Shown here piece after piece: positions 17,005-26,255 of a DNA stretch of 53,890 bases. The notes beneath the pieces are model-generated. The model saw only the letters and a list, made by a program, of their open reading frames with translations, did no database searches and was not told the DNA's origin. The stretch's first letter is position 1, and each line of letters starts with the position of its first letter. Both the position numbers and the translations under genes were made by a program. This stretch comes from an uncultured Oleiphilus sp. (GTDB lineage: Bacteria; Pseudomonadota; Gammaproteobacteria; Pseudomonadales; Oleiphilaceae): the NCBI GenBank assembly GCA_913020245.1, contig CAJWAD010000011.1, positions 1 through 53,890 of the forward strand, read 5' to 3'.

Positions 17005-19908
17005 ATGTTCGTGGTTAAACATCAAATGGGTCACCTTGTGCAAACAGCCGTAAAATATTTTCTACTCTTCGCTTTTACTTTATTTCTTGGTGCATGCAGC
17101 CATCAGCCTAACCTACCTCAAGTGCTGAAAAGCCCGAATGATCAGCGCAATTATGCCTACCTTACCTTAGACAATGCTTTGGACGTGCTAGTTATTTCTG
17201 ATCCTGGCACCTCCAAAGCCGCCGCATCCCTCGACATTAATATTGGAAGCGCGGACGATCCTGAGGATATGCCTGGCTTAGCTCACTTTTTAGAACACAT
17301 GCTTTTTCTGGGTACAGAACAATACCCCGAAGCAGATGAGTATCAAAAATTTATCAGTGAGCATGGTGGCTCGCACAATGCGTATACTTCGCTTGAACAC
17401 ACCAATTACTTTTTTGACATCGATGCTGACTACTTAAAGCCTGCCTTAGATCGCTTTTCTCAGCAATTTATTTCACCGCTGTTCAACGAAGAATATGTAG
17501 AGCGTGAGGTCAACGCCGTACATTCCGAGTTCAGTGCGAAACTAAAAGATGATGGCCGTCGATATTTATCCGCCTTGAAGGCCTCACTCAATCCTGCGCA
17601 CCCTTACACAAAGTTCTCCGTGGGCAACCTAAAAACACTACGAGACAGTGAACAACAAAAACTCCGTGATAGGTTACTTGCCTTCTACGACACAGAGTAT
17701 TCAGCTAACCGCATGAAACTAACGATTTTAGGCAAAGAACCTTTACCAGCGCTTATTAAGCTTGCCAAAGAACGCTTTTCAGCTGTTGAAGACAAAGCGC
17801 TTATCGAAAGCAGTGTTGATGTTCCCTATTTCCTGGCTGGCAGTTTACCTATGAAGCTTGAGGTGCAATCCATTATGGACAAGCGTCAAATGAGCTTAGC
17901 CTTCCCCATTCACTCAACTATTCAATATTACCAGTCGCAACCTAGCGGCTATCTTGCTAATTTGCTTGGTCACGAGGGAAAAGGCAGCTTATTGTCAGCA
18001 CTCAAGGACGCAGGGCTCGTTGACTCGCTCTCAGCAGGCTCTCAATTCGATACACGCAATGAGGCGATTTTTATGATCTCCGTGTCGTTAACGCAAAAAG
18101 GCCTGGAAAACCAAGATCAAGTCATCCGCCTTATCTTCGCATATATCGACCAACTAAAAGCAAATGGTATCCAAAAAATGTATTTTGATGAGCAGGCAAC
18201 GATGGCCAAAATTGCTTTTCAATTCCAAGAGAAAGCCTCGCCAATTAATTATGTTCGCGCGCTTTCCTCTGCCTTACATGAAACGCCTGCACCAGAAATT
18301 TTGTTTAAAGGCTACGATTTATCTCGCTTTAACAGCAAACTAATAGAAGCATATCTAAACTATTTGCGGCCAAACAATCTGTTCGTTACGGTTCAGTCAA
18401 AAAATGTAGAGGGTGACCGGCAAACAACCTGGTACAACACGCCCTACAAAATTAGCAAACTCGATGTCGATAGCATTTTAAGTGAGCCAAGCGACCATGC
18501 AGAAAACCTGCAACTCCCCGAAGAAAATGTCTTTATCCCTGAAAATACTGATTTCGTCAGTACAAGCGATCAAAGTAAACCTTCACTTATACAAGCAAAA
18601 GCAGGCCTAAATGTTTGGCATGCAAGTAATACAGAATTCGGCACGCCCAAATCTAATGTATTTTTGAGTATTCGCTCACCCTATGCACTGAGCTCAGTAA
18701 ATAATCTAGCGCTGACGACGCTGATGGTTTCATCGTTAAATGACGCGCTCACTGAGTTCGCCTATCCCGCTTATCTCGCAGGTTTAAATTACAACCTATA
18801 TAAGCATGTGCGCGGTATTACGGTCAAAATTCAAGGCTACAGTGATAAGCAAGCGATGTTGCTTAAAACTATTTTGACTACCTTAAAAACACACAAGTTC
18901 GATGACGCGCGTTTTTTGATCATTAAAGAGCGCTTAAAGCGATCTCTTGAAAATGAAAAAGACAGAAAACCCTATGAACAAGCCTTTTCACATACTCAGG
19001 ATTTGTTGCTTAATCCCTCGTGGTCGGCCGAAGAAAAATTGGCTGCCTTGGAGCCACTTACCCTCAAAGATTTGAACAACTTTAGGCAGCAATTTTTATC
19101 TGAAATGGATACGACATTACTCACCGAGGGTAACTTGAGTGCGGCGCAAAGTCGATCAATTGCCGGAGAAATTGAGGCCATACTGCTTAACAAAACAAAA
19201 GCCACTCAAGTCAACCGTGCGAGAATTACCGCGCTCGAGGGCGATCAAGGTTGGCAAAGTGAACTCGAAATTAATCACCCAGACTCTGGCTTTGTTTATT
19301 ACTTGCAAGGCAAAGATAAAAGCTTTGCAGAACGCGCGAAATTCTTAGTGCTCGCTCAAGCGCTTGGCAACGATTACTATGCCAGCCTGCGCACCGATAA
19401 GCAGCTAGGCTATATCGTTTTTGCGACGCCATTTCCATTGCTGGAAGTGCCAGGACTCGCTTTCGCCATTCAATCACCCAGTAACACCAGCGAAAAGCTC
19501 TACCAAGAAACGCTGGCGTTCCTTGCGGAACAGTCTGAGACAATTAGTTTAATGGATCCTGCAACACTCGAACGTTACAAAGCGGCCGTGGTTAGTCGCC
19601 TATCAGAAAAAGATAATAGTCTAAGTGCGCGCAGCAACCGGCACTGGTCGGAGATCGATCGGGAGAATCCTAACTTCGATACAAAGGAGCAGGTCATCAA
19701 GGAGGTCAATGCGATTCAACAGTCTGATTTTCAGAGTTTTTATCAAGCCTTGATTACAAATTCAGGTAAATCATTAGTGGTTTATAGCGAAGGTGTGAGC
19801 AGTAATGAGACTGAACCTAAGACAGATAAACTACCCAATCTCAAGATTATGGATCGCAATCTATTAGACAGCCAAAATCGATTACAATTAGGGCGTTTCG
19901 CCCAATAA
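17005..19908 (+). CDS. Pitrilysin-like M16 zinc peptidase, lipoprotein
   Basis: M16A peptidases degrade small peptides inside a closed clamshell. This 967-residue protein has a signal peptide ending in the lipobox LGAC (Cys31), so it should be a lipidated envelope protein, whereas E. coli protease III is soluble in the periplasm. The inverted zinc motif HFLEH (residues 94-98) is intact, and the third ligand is in the downstream block EREVNAVHSEF. The C-terminal half has the M16 blocks RTDKQLGYIVF and FAIQSPSNTSE, as in pitrilysin and insulysin. The ATG has GAGGA four bases upstream; a Met eight codons later is an alternative. It is divergent from the reductase gene and separate from recBCD. 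Confidence 0.92.
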   Translation: MFVVKHQMGHLVQTAVKYFLLFAFTLFLGACSHQPNLPQVLKSPNDQRNYAYLTLDNALDVLVISDPGTSKAAASLDINIGSADDPEDMPGLAHFLEHMLFLGTEQYPEADEYQKFISEHGGSHNAYTSLEHTNYFFDIDADYLKPALDRFSQQFISPLFNEEYVEREVNAVHSEFSAKLKDDGRRYLSALKASLNPAHPYTKFSVGNLKTLRDSEQQKLRDRLLAFYDTEYSANRMKLTILGKEPLPALIKLAKERFSAVEDKALIESSVDVPYFLAGSLPMKLEVQSIMDKRQMSLAFPIHSTIQYYQSQPSGYLANLLGHEGKGSLLSALKDAGLVDSLSAGSQFDTRNEAIFMISVSLTQKGLENQDQVIRLIFAYIDQLKANGIQKMYFDEQATMAKIAFQFQEKASPINYVRALSSALHETPAPEILFKGYDLSRFNSKLIEAYLNYLRPNNLFVTVQSKNVEGDRQTTWYNTPYKISKLDVDSILSEPSDHAENLQLPEENVFIPENTDFVSTSDQSKPSLIQAKAGLNVWHASNTEFGTPKSNVFLSIRSPYALSSVNNLALTTLMVSSLNDALTEFAYPAYLAGLNYNLYKHVRGITVKIQGYSDKQAMLLKTILTTLKTHKFDDARFLIIKERLKRSLENEKDRKPYEQAFSHTQDLLLNPSWSAEEKLAALEPLTLKDLNNFRQQFLSEMDTTLLTEGNLSAAQSRSIAGEIEAILLNKTKATQVNRARITALEGDQGWQSELEINHPDSGFVYYLQGKDKSFAERAKFLVLAQALGNDYYASLRTDKQLGYIVFATPFPLLEVPGLAFAIQSPSNTSEKLYQETLAFLAEQSETISLMDPATLERYKAAVVSRLSEKDNSLSARSNRHWSEIDRENPNFDTKEQVIKEVNAIQQSDFQSFYQALITNSGKSLVVYSEGVSSNETEPKTDKLPNLKIMDRNLLDSQNRLQLGRFAQ

Positions 19909-19929
19909 ATAATGCGCACCCTGTGACAA

Positions 19930-19964
19930 AAAAGCCCCGCTCGAATAAACGTATCGGGGCTTTT
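19930..19964. terminator. Bidirectional terminator between the peptidase gene and acs
   Basis: AAAAGCCCCG and CGGGGCTTTT form a ten-base stem with a fifteen-base loop, between the converging stops at 19908 and 19989. The T-run is longer on the minus strand, in the acs direction. Confidence 0.85.
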
Positions 19965-19988
19965 CAATATAAATCGTATTTAAACGCG

Positions 19989-21938
19989 CTACTTATTCAA
20001 GCGGCCATCAATCAGCAGTTCTACGACAGATGGGTCAGCCAGGGTCGAGGTATCGCCCAAACTATCTTGTTCGTTTGCCGCGATCTTACGCAAAATACGG
20101 CGCATTATTTTACCTGAACGGGTTTTTGGCAAGCCAGGGGCGATTTGAATTAAATCGGGCGTCGCCACTGGACCAATCTCTTTTCTTATCCACGCCTTCA
20201 ACTCTGCTTTCAATGCTTCATGGTTGGTATCGATCGCATCTAACATTAAGGATACATAGACATATATCCCCTGCCCTTTAATATCATGTGGATAGCCCAC
20301 GACAGCGGCTTCAGCTACTGATGGATGTGCAACCATCGCACTTTCAACTTCAGCGGTGCCCATACGATGACCGGATACATTCAGCACATCATCTACACGC
20401 CCAGTAATCCAATAATAACCATCACTGTCACGACGCGCGCCATCGCCGGTAAAATACATGCCTTCGTATGTACTGAAATAAGTTTGCACAAAACGTTCGT
20501 GATCCCCATATACCGTGCGCATTTGTCCAGGCCAACTATCAAGCAGCACTAAATTACCTTCAGCCTCACCCGTTAAAATCTTGCCATCATTATCAACTAG
20601 CGCGGGTTTCACCCCAAACAAAGGCCGTGTCGCGGAGCCGGGTTTTAGCGCTGTGGCACCCGGTAAGGCGGAAATCAAAACACCTCCGGTTTCGGTCTGC
20701 CACCAGGTATCCACAATCGGACATCGCGCCTCACCAACCACATTGTAATACCATTCCCACGCTTCGGGATTAATAGGTTCACCGACCGAACCAAGTAAAC
20801 GAATGGAGGATCGATCATACGCTTGTACCTTGTCATCACCCGCAGCCATCAGGGCGCGGATCGCCGTAGGCGCCGTATAAAATATATTTACCTTATGCTT
20901 TTCAACGATCTGCCAAAAACGCGCTGCATCGGGATAATTTGGCACACCCTCAAACAACAATGTCGTCGCTCCATTACATAAAGGCCCATATAAAATGTAA
21001 CTATGACCTGTAATCCAGCCAAAATCGGCAGTACACCAAAACACTTCGCCATCACGGTAATCAAACACCATTTCATGCGTAAACGACGCGTAAGTCAGGT
21101 AACCGCCGGTTGTATGCAATACGCCCTTTGGCTTTCCTGTTGAACCCGAGGTATACAGCATGAATAACGGATCTTCTGCCGACATGGGTTCCGGCTCACA
21201 AACATCACTCTGTTCAGCGGTTAGCTCATGAATCCATAAATCGCGTGATGCATCCATGGCCACCTCGGCACCTGTGCGTTGAAGCACAAATACTTTTTCA
21301 ACTTTTAGATTATGACCCACAGACAGGGCTTCATTGACATTTTCTTTAAGCGGGATACCTTTACCGCCGCGAACGCCCTCATCGGCAGTTATCACCCATT
21401 TACATTGGCCATCTTCAATACGTGCAGCTAAAGCTTCCGGCGAAAAACCACCAAATACAACCGAATGCACTGCGCCAATGCGCGTGCATGCCAACATAGC
21501 AATGCCGGTATCTGGCACCATCGGCATATAAATTGTCACGATATCGCCTTTTTGTACGCCTTGCGCACGCAAGGCATTCGCAAAGCGACACACCTGCTGA
21601 TGCAATTGTGTATAGGTAATATGCTTACTAACGTCCGGGTCATCGCCTTCATAGATAATTGCCGTTTGGTCACCCCGATTGGCAAGATGACGATCTAAAC
21701 AGTTAACAGAGGCATTCAATATCCCGTCTTCGTACCAGCGAATATGCAAATCTGCAGAGGCATACGAGACATCCTTTACTTTGCTGAAGGGTTTCATCCA
21801 TTCAAGTCGCTGCCCTTGCTCAGCCCAGAAGCCCTCTTGATCATTGATCGAGCGATCATACAGTGCCTCATACTGCTGCTGATTAATTTTCGCTGAAGCA
21901 TGATTCTCTTTAACTGGGTATACATGACGCTTGCTCAT
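19989..21938 (-). CDS. acs: Acetyl-CoA synthetase
   Basis: Acs activates acetate with ATP and CoA through acetyl-AMP, letting the cell use acetate. The 649-residue length is typical. The AMP-binding motif [11 protein letters not shown], the block WWQTETGG, and the hinge [20 protein letters not shown] are present. The C-terminal [11 protein letters not shown] contains the catalytic lysine that is commonly controlled by acetylation. The ATG has GAGGGAG about nine bases upstream. No acetyltransferase or deacetylase gene lies next to it. It is a single-gene unit. Confidence 0.97.
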   Translation of the reverse strand: MSKRHVYPVKENHASAKINQQQYEALYDRSINDQEGFWAEQGQRLEWMKPFSKVKDVSYASADLHIRWYEDGILNASVNCLDRHLANRGDQTAIIYEGDDPDVSKHITYTQLHQQVCRFANALRAQGVQKGDIVTIYMPMVPDTGIAMLACTRIGAVHSVVFGGFSPEALAARIEDGQCKWVITADEGVRGGKGIPLKENVNEALSVGHNLKVEKVFVLQRTGAEVAMDASRDLWIHELTAEQSDVCEPEPMSAEDPLFMLYTSGSTGKPKGVLHTTGGYLTYASFTHEMVFDYRDGEVFWCTADFGWITGHSYILYGPLCNGATTLLFEGVPNYPDAARFWQIVEKHKVNIFYTAPTAIRALMAAGDDKVQAYDRSSIRLLGSVGEPINPEAWEWYYNVVGEARCPIVDTWWQTETGGVLISALPGATALKPGSATRPLFGVKPALVDNDGKILTGEAEGNLVLLDSWPGQMRTVYGDHERFVQTYFSTYEGMYFTGDGARRDSDGYYWITGRVDDVLNVSGHRMGTAEVESAMVAHPSVAEAAVVGYPHDIKGQGIYVYVSLMLDAIDTNHEALKAELKAWIRKEIGPVATPDLIQIAPGLPKTRSGKIMRRILRKIAANEQDSLGDTSTLADPSVVELLIDGRLNK

Positions 21939-22017
21939 TCAGTGAAGCTCCCTCTGTTCTGTGTACTTATTATTCGGACATGTTTGTACAATATGCCTAC
22001 TAAGCACATTAGACACC

Positions 22018-22056
22018 AAACAAAAAAACCAAGCAAATGCTTGGTTTTTTTGTTTG
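22018..22056 (-). terminator. Rho-independent terminator of the MinD-like ATPase gene
   Basis: The stem AACCAAGCA / TGCTTGGTT is flanked by long A- and T-runs, about 30 bases after the ATPase stop. It insulates acs from the gene upstream. Confidence 0.88.
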
Positions 22057-22085
22057 CCATGTTACTGATCTGCACCAGCAATTTA

Positions 22086-23771
22086 TTAGGCCTGATTTTT
22101 CTCTGAGTCGACTAACGATGCATACTTAATTGATTCAAGTAAACTCTCTAAGGGCACTTTAGTGGGCGCACTTCGAATCTTTTGGGCAAGATTATCTTGG
22201 CAGCCAAAACCATCCACATCGTACGCTACCGCCTGCTCTTCTTGCTTGCTGTTCTGGTCCGACCTTACATTCGAAGCCACACTAATCACTTCTGCATCAA
22301 TATCACTGGCTACAGGTTGTGGTGACGGCTTTCGGTTTGGTTCACTTAAGCCTAAACGTGCGTATTCCGCCTTTAAAAGTAACTTATGATCATCATTAAT
22401 ATCGCTCTGATCCAGTGTGCTCATCAACCCATGCACAAGATCGATAGCGGCAGAACCCAAGCGCTCACCATAACTAAAGATACAACTGGATAATAGCGTT
22501 GTGATTTGTTCGGGCGTTGTATTTTCATCAGCGAAAAAGTTATTCAGTTTTACGCGCAAATCAATCCACGCATTTTCAGAATCAGCTGACAGCGGCTGCA
22601 TACTTTCGTCTGTTTCCACTGACTCAGGCAATGTTAACTCAATCTCTTCAATCTGCGCAGTCTCAGCTGGTCGCTGATCGTCCACCTTAGATGGCATATC
22701 GACGGGGTCTGCAGCTTCTTTTTTCCTATGCTCGAGTACCTGCTTCTGAACCTGCGATAATGACTCGTGATAGTTCTTACCGTTCAAGTCTACAACAGCG
22801 GCCGGCCGGTTCGGCTGTTCGTCGTTAACAGAGAGTTGAGCGGTCGAGCTAACCGGGACTAGTTCTTTGTTATGGGTATATATTGCCGCAGGTTTGTCGG
22901 GTGTAGGAGATAACCCCCCCTCCTTCGAATAGCGCTCTACAAGTTTTTGCCAATAAGCACTAAACGCCAATTTAGGCACACCCTGCCGAGAAAATACGTC
23001 ATCAATTTTCTCAGCCAATCGGTAGAAGCTCCGGGCCGACGGATCGTGTTGCGGAAACAGCGCCACTGGCCGCTGCAACGACACCGCAGAACGCATACTT
23101 TCGTCCATCCAAATACTACCTAGGTAGTCGGTTTTAAGGTCCAAATATTTTTTCACGGCGGACGCAAAGCGACGGTATACTTTTGTCGCCTGCGCAGAAT
23201 TCGCAGCCATATTTACAATGACTTCGACTTGGCGGCGATAACCTCGACGCCTTAGCACTTTCAATAGCGAAAACGCGTCCGTAAGCGAGGTTGGTTCAGG
23301 CGTGACGACTACCGCAGCGACCTGGCAGGCCGCAACAAAATGCAAAACAGTGGGTGAGATACCGGCAGCGGTATCAACAATCAAATAATCATGATGCGGC
23401 TCAAGTGCGGTTATCGATGAAACCAGTCTTTGTTGCTGACCAACGTCCAATTCAACGCATTGTGCAAAACCCGACGCACCCGGGACAATTTGAACCCCTT
23501 CAGGACCTTCCAATACAATATCTTGAATCGATCGTTCACCGGTAAATAAATGTTCCAAGGTATAGGCCGGATGTAAACCAAGCATAATATTAATGTTTGC
23601 CAAACCGGTATCGGCGTCAAATAAACAGACCTTGGAGCCTGTACGCGATAATGCAATCGCCAAATTTACAGAAATGCTCGTCTTACCAATGCCTCCTTTA
23701 CCGCCAGTAATAGCCAGAACTCTTGGGGTCGAGCGCGAAGTATTCTTTTCATTAATTTTCAATACTGTCAT
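22086..23771 (-). CDS. MinD/ParA-family ATPase, FleN (FlhG)-like, with long C-terminal extension
   Basis: The first 270 residues are a P-loop ATPase of the MinD/FleN group: deviant Walker A GGKGGIGKTS (residues 23-32), switch I region DADTGLANINIMLG, and switch II VDTAAGIS (Asp133). FleN and FlhG proteins of about 280 residues set flagellar number and position; DADTGLAN fits them better than MinD. About 290 further residues follow, acidic and low in complexity to about residue 440, then a more ordered, mostly helical part. I do not recognise that tail. There is no clear amphipathic membrane-targeting helix at the C-terminus. It is divergent from the HDOD kinase gene with a 319-base gap. Which spatial process it serves cannot be decided from sequence. 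Confidence 0.75.
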   Translation of the reverse strand: MTVLKINEKNTSRSTPRVLAITGGKGGIGKTSISVNLAIALSRTGSKVCLFDADTGLANINIMLGLHPAYTLEHLFTGERSIQDIVLEGPEGVQIVPGASGFAQCVELDVGQQQRLVSSITALEPHHDYLIVDTAAGISPTVLHFVAACQVAAVVVTPEPTSLTDAFSLLKVLRRRGYRRQVEVIVNMAANSAQATKVYRRFASAVKKYLDLKTDYLGSIWMDESMRSAVSLQRPVALFPQHDPSARSFYRLAEKIDDVFSRQGVPKLAFSAYWQKLVERYSKEGGLSPTPDKPAAIYTHNKELVPVSSTAQLSVNDEQPNRPAAVVDLNGKNYHESLSQVQKQVLEHRKKEAADPVDMPSKVDDQRPAETAQIEEIELTLPESVETDESMQPLSADSENAWIDLRVKLNNFFADENTTPEQITTLLSSCIFSYGERLGSAAIDLVHGLMSTLDQSDINDDHKLLLKAEYARLGLSEPNRKPSPQPVASDIDAEVISVASNVRSDQNSKQEEQAVAYDVDGFGCQDNLAQKIRSAPTKVPLESLLESIKYASLVDSEKNQA

Positions 23772-24090
23772 TCTGGGTTTCTATTTCTTTTAGTTCGGTT
23801 AGTAAAACCTGCTCCACGGATGCCGCTCTTTTTAAGGTTCAGAGCATACAACGATCCGTCCATAACTGTTTCAATAAAACAAATTGCTTGCGTGTTTAAG
23901 ACCATTTCCATGATTTTATCGGTTTTCCAGATAGGAAAAAACCGAAGTCATGAGGCCAGCACTTACCATTTGTTCACTATTTAAACAAAACTATTAAGCT
24001 AAAACTTAAAAAAGAAGATCCAAACATTTAATTTTTAAGGACTATTGTCTACGCTAAGGGGACATGTGTTAATTTTAAAATTTTTCTACT
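23772..24090. other. Divergent promoter region with a hairpin-like repeat
   Basis: The 319 bases between the two divergent start codons are AT-rich and carry no gene that I can see. An inverted repeat lies at 23919-23945: TCGGTTTTCC and GGAAAAAACCGA, with a two-base bulge. It may be an operator shared by the two genes. No confident -35/-10 pair was assigned. Confidence 0.4.
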
Positions 24091-26193
24091 ATGCCGCCTG
24101 ATTCACAAAACATCTTGTCTAAGTTGAATGTTCAACGGCTACCGTCACTCCCTCATGTGCTCGTAGACATGTTGCGTGCCTGCCAAGGCAGCCAAGCTTC
24201 ATTTCAAGAATTAGCCCAAATCATCAGCAAAGACGTTGCTATTTCAGCGCGTGTTATCGCCCTCGCTAATTCTTCATTCTTTCGCACGAGTACCTCAGTC
24301 AACTCGCTAGAGCGCGCCCTACTTGTGCTCGGAATCGACACCATAAAAACGATCGTAATTACCGCGTCAGTTCAGCAGTTTTTTTCTGGCTTTAACTCGA
24401 TACAACATAAAAGCCTAAAACGTTTTTGGAAACATTCGTTAAAGAGTGCGCTTCTTTCAAAATCACTCGCCATCTTAACGAGCTACCCCAACCCTGAAGA
24501 AGCTTACTTAAGTGGCTTGTTGCATAACATCGGTGAACTGGTTTTCGAAGCAAATTACGGTGACACCTACACGAATTTGCGTGCCCGATATGAAACCGAT
24601 AACGCACGCCTTCAGGCGGAGCAAGACACTTTTTCTATCGACCATGCCAAACTTGGCGCACTGTTAGTAAAAAGCTGGGGCTTAAGTGACTTTACGGGTG
24701 ATGCCATTGAGTTTCATCATTCAGACAGCGACAACATCTTAGATGCACATCATTTAACAAAGCTTGTTTATTTGGCGAGCTTCTTGAGTAATGAAGCGTG
24801 CGAGGACAATCTAGACAGCTACAAGACCGCAGAACAACTATTCGAACTCAACCCATCGCTGGTAAGAGAAATTATCGCAAAAATTGATGATGAACTCGTG
24901 TCGATATCCGCTTCTCTTGATATTAGCTTCGACGACGAAAAAAATCTTGGCGAAGACAAGCATATCGAACTTGCTCGTCATGTTCGCAATATCAGTCTGC
25001 TGCAAACGGCAAGTGGTGAATTAAATAATGCGAGCTCTAAAAGCGAGCTTACACGGGCGGTTCAAAGCACACTTGAGCTGCTATTTGACTACCCCAAAAG
25101 CCTTATATTCTGGTTTGATTCGAAACAACAAGAACTCAGTTCAGCCAGTCTAGAGAATGAAAAAGACCTACCCATCACGGTTAAACTCTCGACACAACGC
25201 AGCATCATTGCGCAGGCAGCGAACAAACGGGAAACCACCTGCTCATTTGCGAGCCACAAAGACCTGTCCTCCGCGCCAGTTATCGACCAGCAACTTATCA
25301 GACAGCTTGGCATGCCAGGCATGTTATGTATTCCTGTAAAAACACATGACGAGCTGTTTTGTGTTATTGCGACTGGAAATAATCAAGCGCTCACTACCAA
25401 CATTGCTAAGTTAGAGCTTCTGGAGCTCTTTGCTCACGAAGTCTCATTAAGCTGTGAAAAGACCTTGAAGCATATTTCAGACTCCGAACACTCGGCAGAT
25501 ATGACAACGGTCAGACAACGCGCCAGAGAAATTGCGCATGAAGTTAACAACCCCTTAAACATCATTAATAACTATCTAGCCGCACTTTCTGAGAAACTCG
25601 CGCATGAGACGACCGTACAAGAAGAACTGTTGATTCTTCGAGAGGAAGTACAACGGGCGAGTCATATTTTGCTGAGACTGAGAGATATAGAGCATAGTTT
25701 TGAGCCATCAGAATCTGACATAGATATTAATCAAGAAGTCGAAAGCTTAGTTAAACTTTATGACAGTTCGCTATTTCTTGGTAAAAAATTGCAATGCGTG
25801 CTGACGCTAGATCCTAGTCTGAGGCCATTGTCGGCAAGTCGTACGTGCGTGCGACAGATTTTAACTAATCTGATAAAAAATGCCGCCGAAGCATTAACCG
25901 TAGAAGGTATAATAACCATTTCTACGACAGGCAAAGTAAATGTTAATGGTAAGAGCTATTGTGAAATAGCAATTAAAGATAACGGTCCCGGTATCTCTCA
26001 GGAGGTCTTGGATAATTTATTTGAACCCGTCACCAGCACAAAAGGTAGCGGGCACTCAGGGTTAGGACTGAGTATTACAAAAAACCTCGTCAAGGATGCG
26101 AAGGGAAGTATTAGCTGTCGGACCGGCGAAAATGGGACTCGGTTTCAGATTCTCTTGCCCTATTCACCCAGTAGCGCAAATGAAACCATATAA
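24091..26193 (+). CDS. Soluble HDOD-GAF-histidine kinase
   Basis: This 700-residue protein has no membrane segment or signal peptide, so it senses inside the cell. Residues 10-210 form an HDOD domain (LPSLPHVLVDML, DVAISARVIALANSS, SGLLHNIGELVF). Residues 305-460 look like a GAF domain. The dimerisation histidine is His483 in REIAHEVNNPLN. The ATPase N box NLIKNAAEAL, G1 IKDNGPGIS and G2 GSGHSGLGLSI are intact, so it should be an active kinase. It lacks a receiver domain; the next gene, 62 bases downstream, starts with one. The ATG has no clear Shine-Dalgarno site, and an in-frame stop lies four codons upstream, so an upstream start is excluded. Confidence 0.88.
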   Translation: MPPDSQNILSKLNVQRLPSLPHVLVDMLRACQGSQASFQELAQIISKDVAISARVIALANSSFFRTSTSVNSLERALLVLGIDTIKTIVITASVQQFFSGFNSIQHKSLKRFWKHSLKSALLSKSLAILTSYPNPEEAYLSGLLHNIGELVFEANYGDTYTNLRARYETDNARLQAEQDTFSIDHAKLGALLVKSWGLSDFTGDAIEFHHSDSDNILDAHHLTKLVYLASFLSNEACEDNLDSYKTAEQLFELNPSLVREIIAKIDDELVSISASLDISFDDEKNLGEDKHIELARHVRNISLLQTASGELNNASSKSELTRAVQSTLELLFDYPKSLIFWFDSKQQELSSASLENEKDLPITVKLSTQRSIIAQAANKRETTCSFASHKDLSSAPVIDQQLIRQLGMPGMLCIPVKTHDELFCVIATGNNQALTTNIAKLELLELFAHEVSLSCEKTLKHISDSEHSADMTTVRQRAREIAHEVNNPLNIINNYLAALSEKLAHETTVQEELLILREEVQRASHILLRLRDIEHSFEPSESDIDINQEVESLVKLYDSSLFLGKKLQCVLTLDPSLRPLSASRTCVRQILTNLIKNAAEALTVEGIITISTTGKVNVNGKSYCEIAIKDNGPGISQEVLDNLFEPVTSTKGSGHSGLGLSITKNLVKDAKGSISCRTGENGTRFQILLPYSPSSANETI

Positions 26194-26255
26194 AAGTAAT
26201 AAGATGCAAAGCACTCTAAGATTGAGCGTAATGCGCGAGGTGGTTGTCAACTAGC

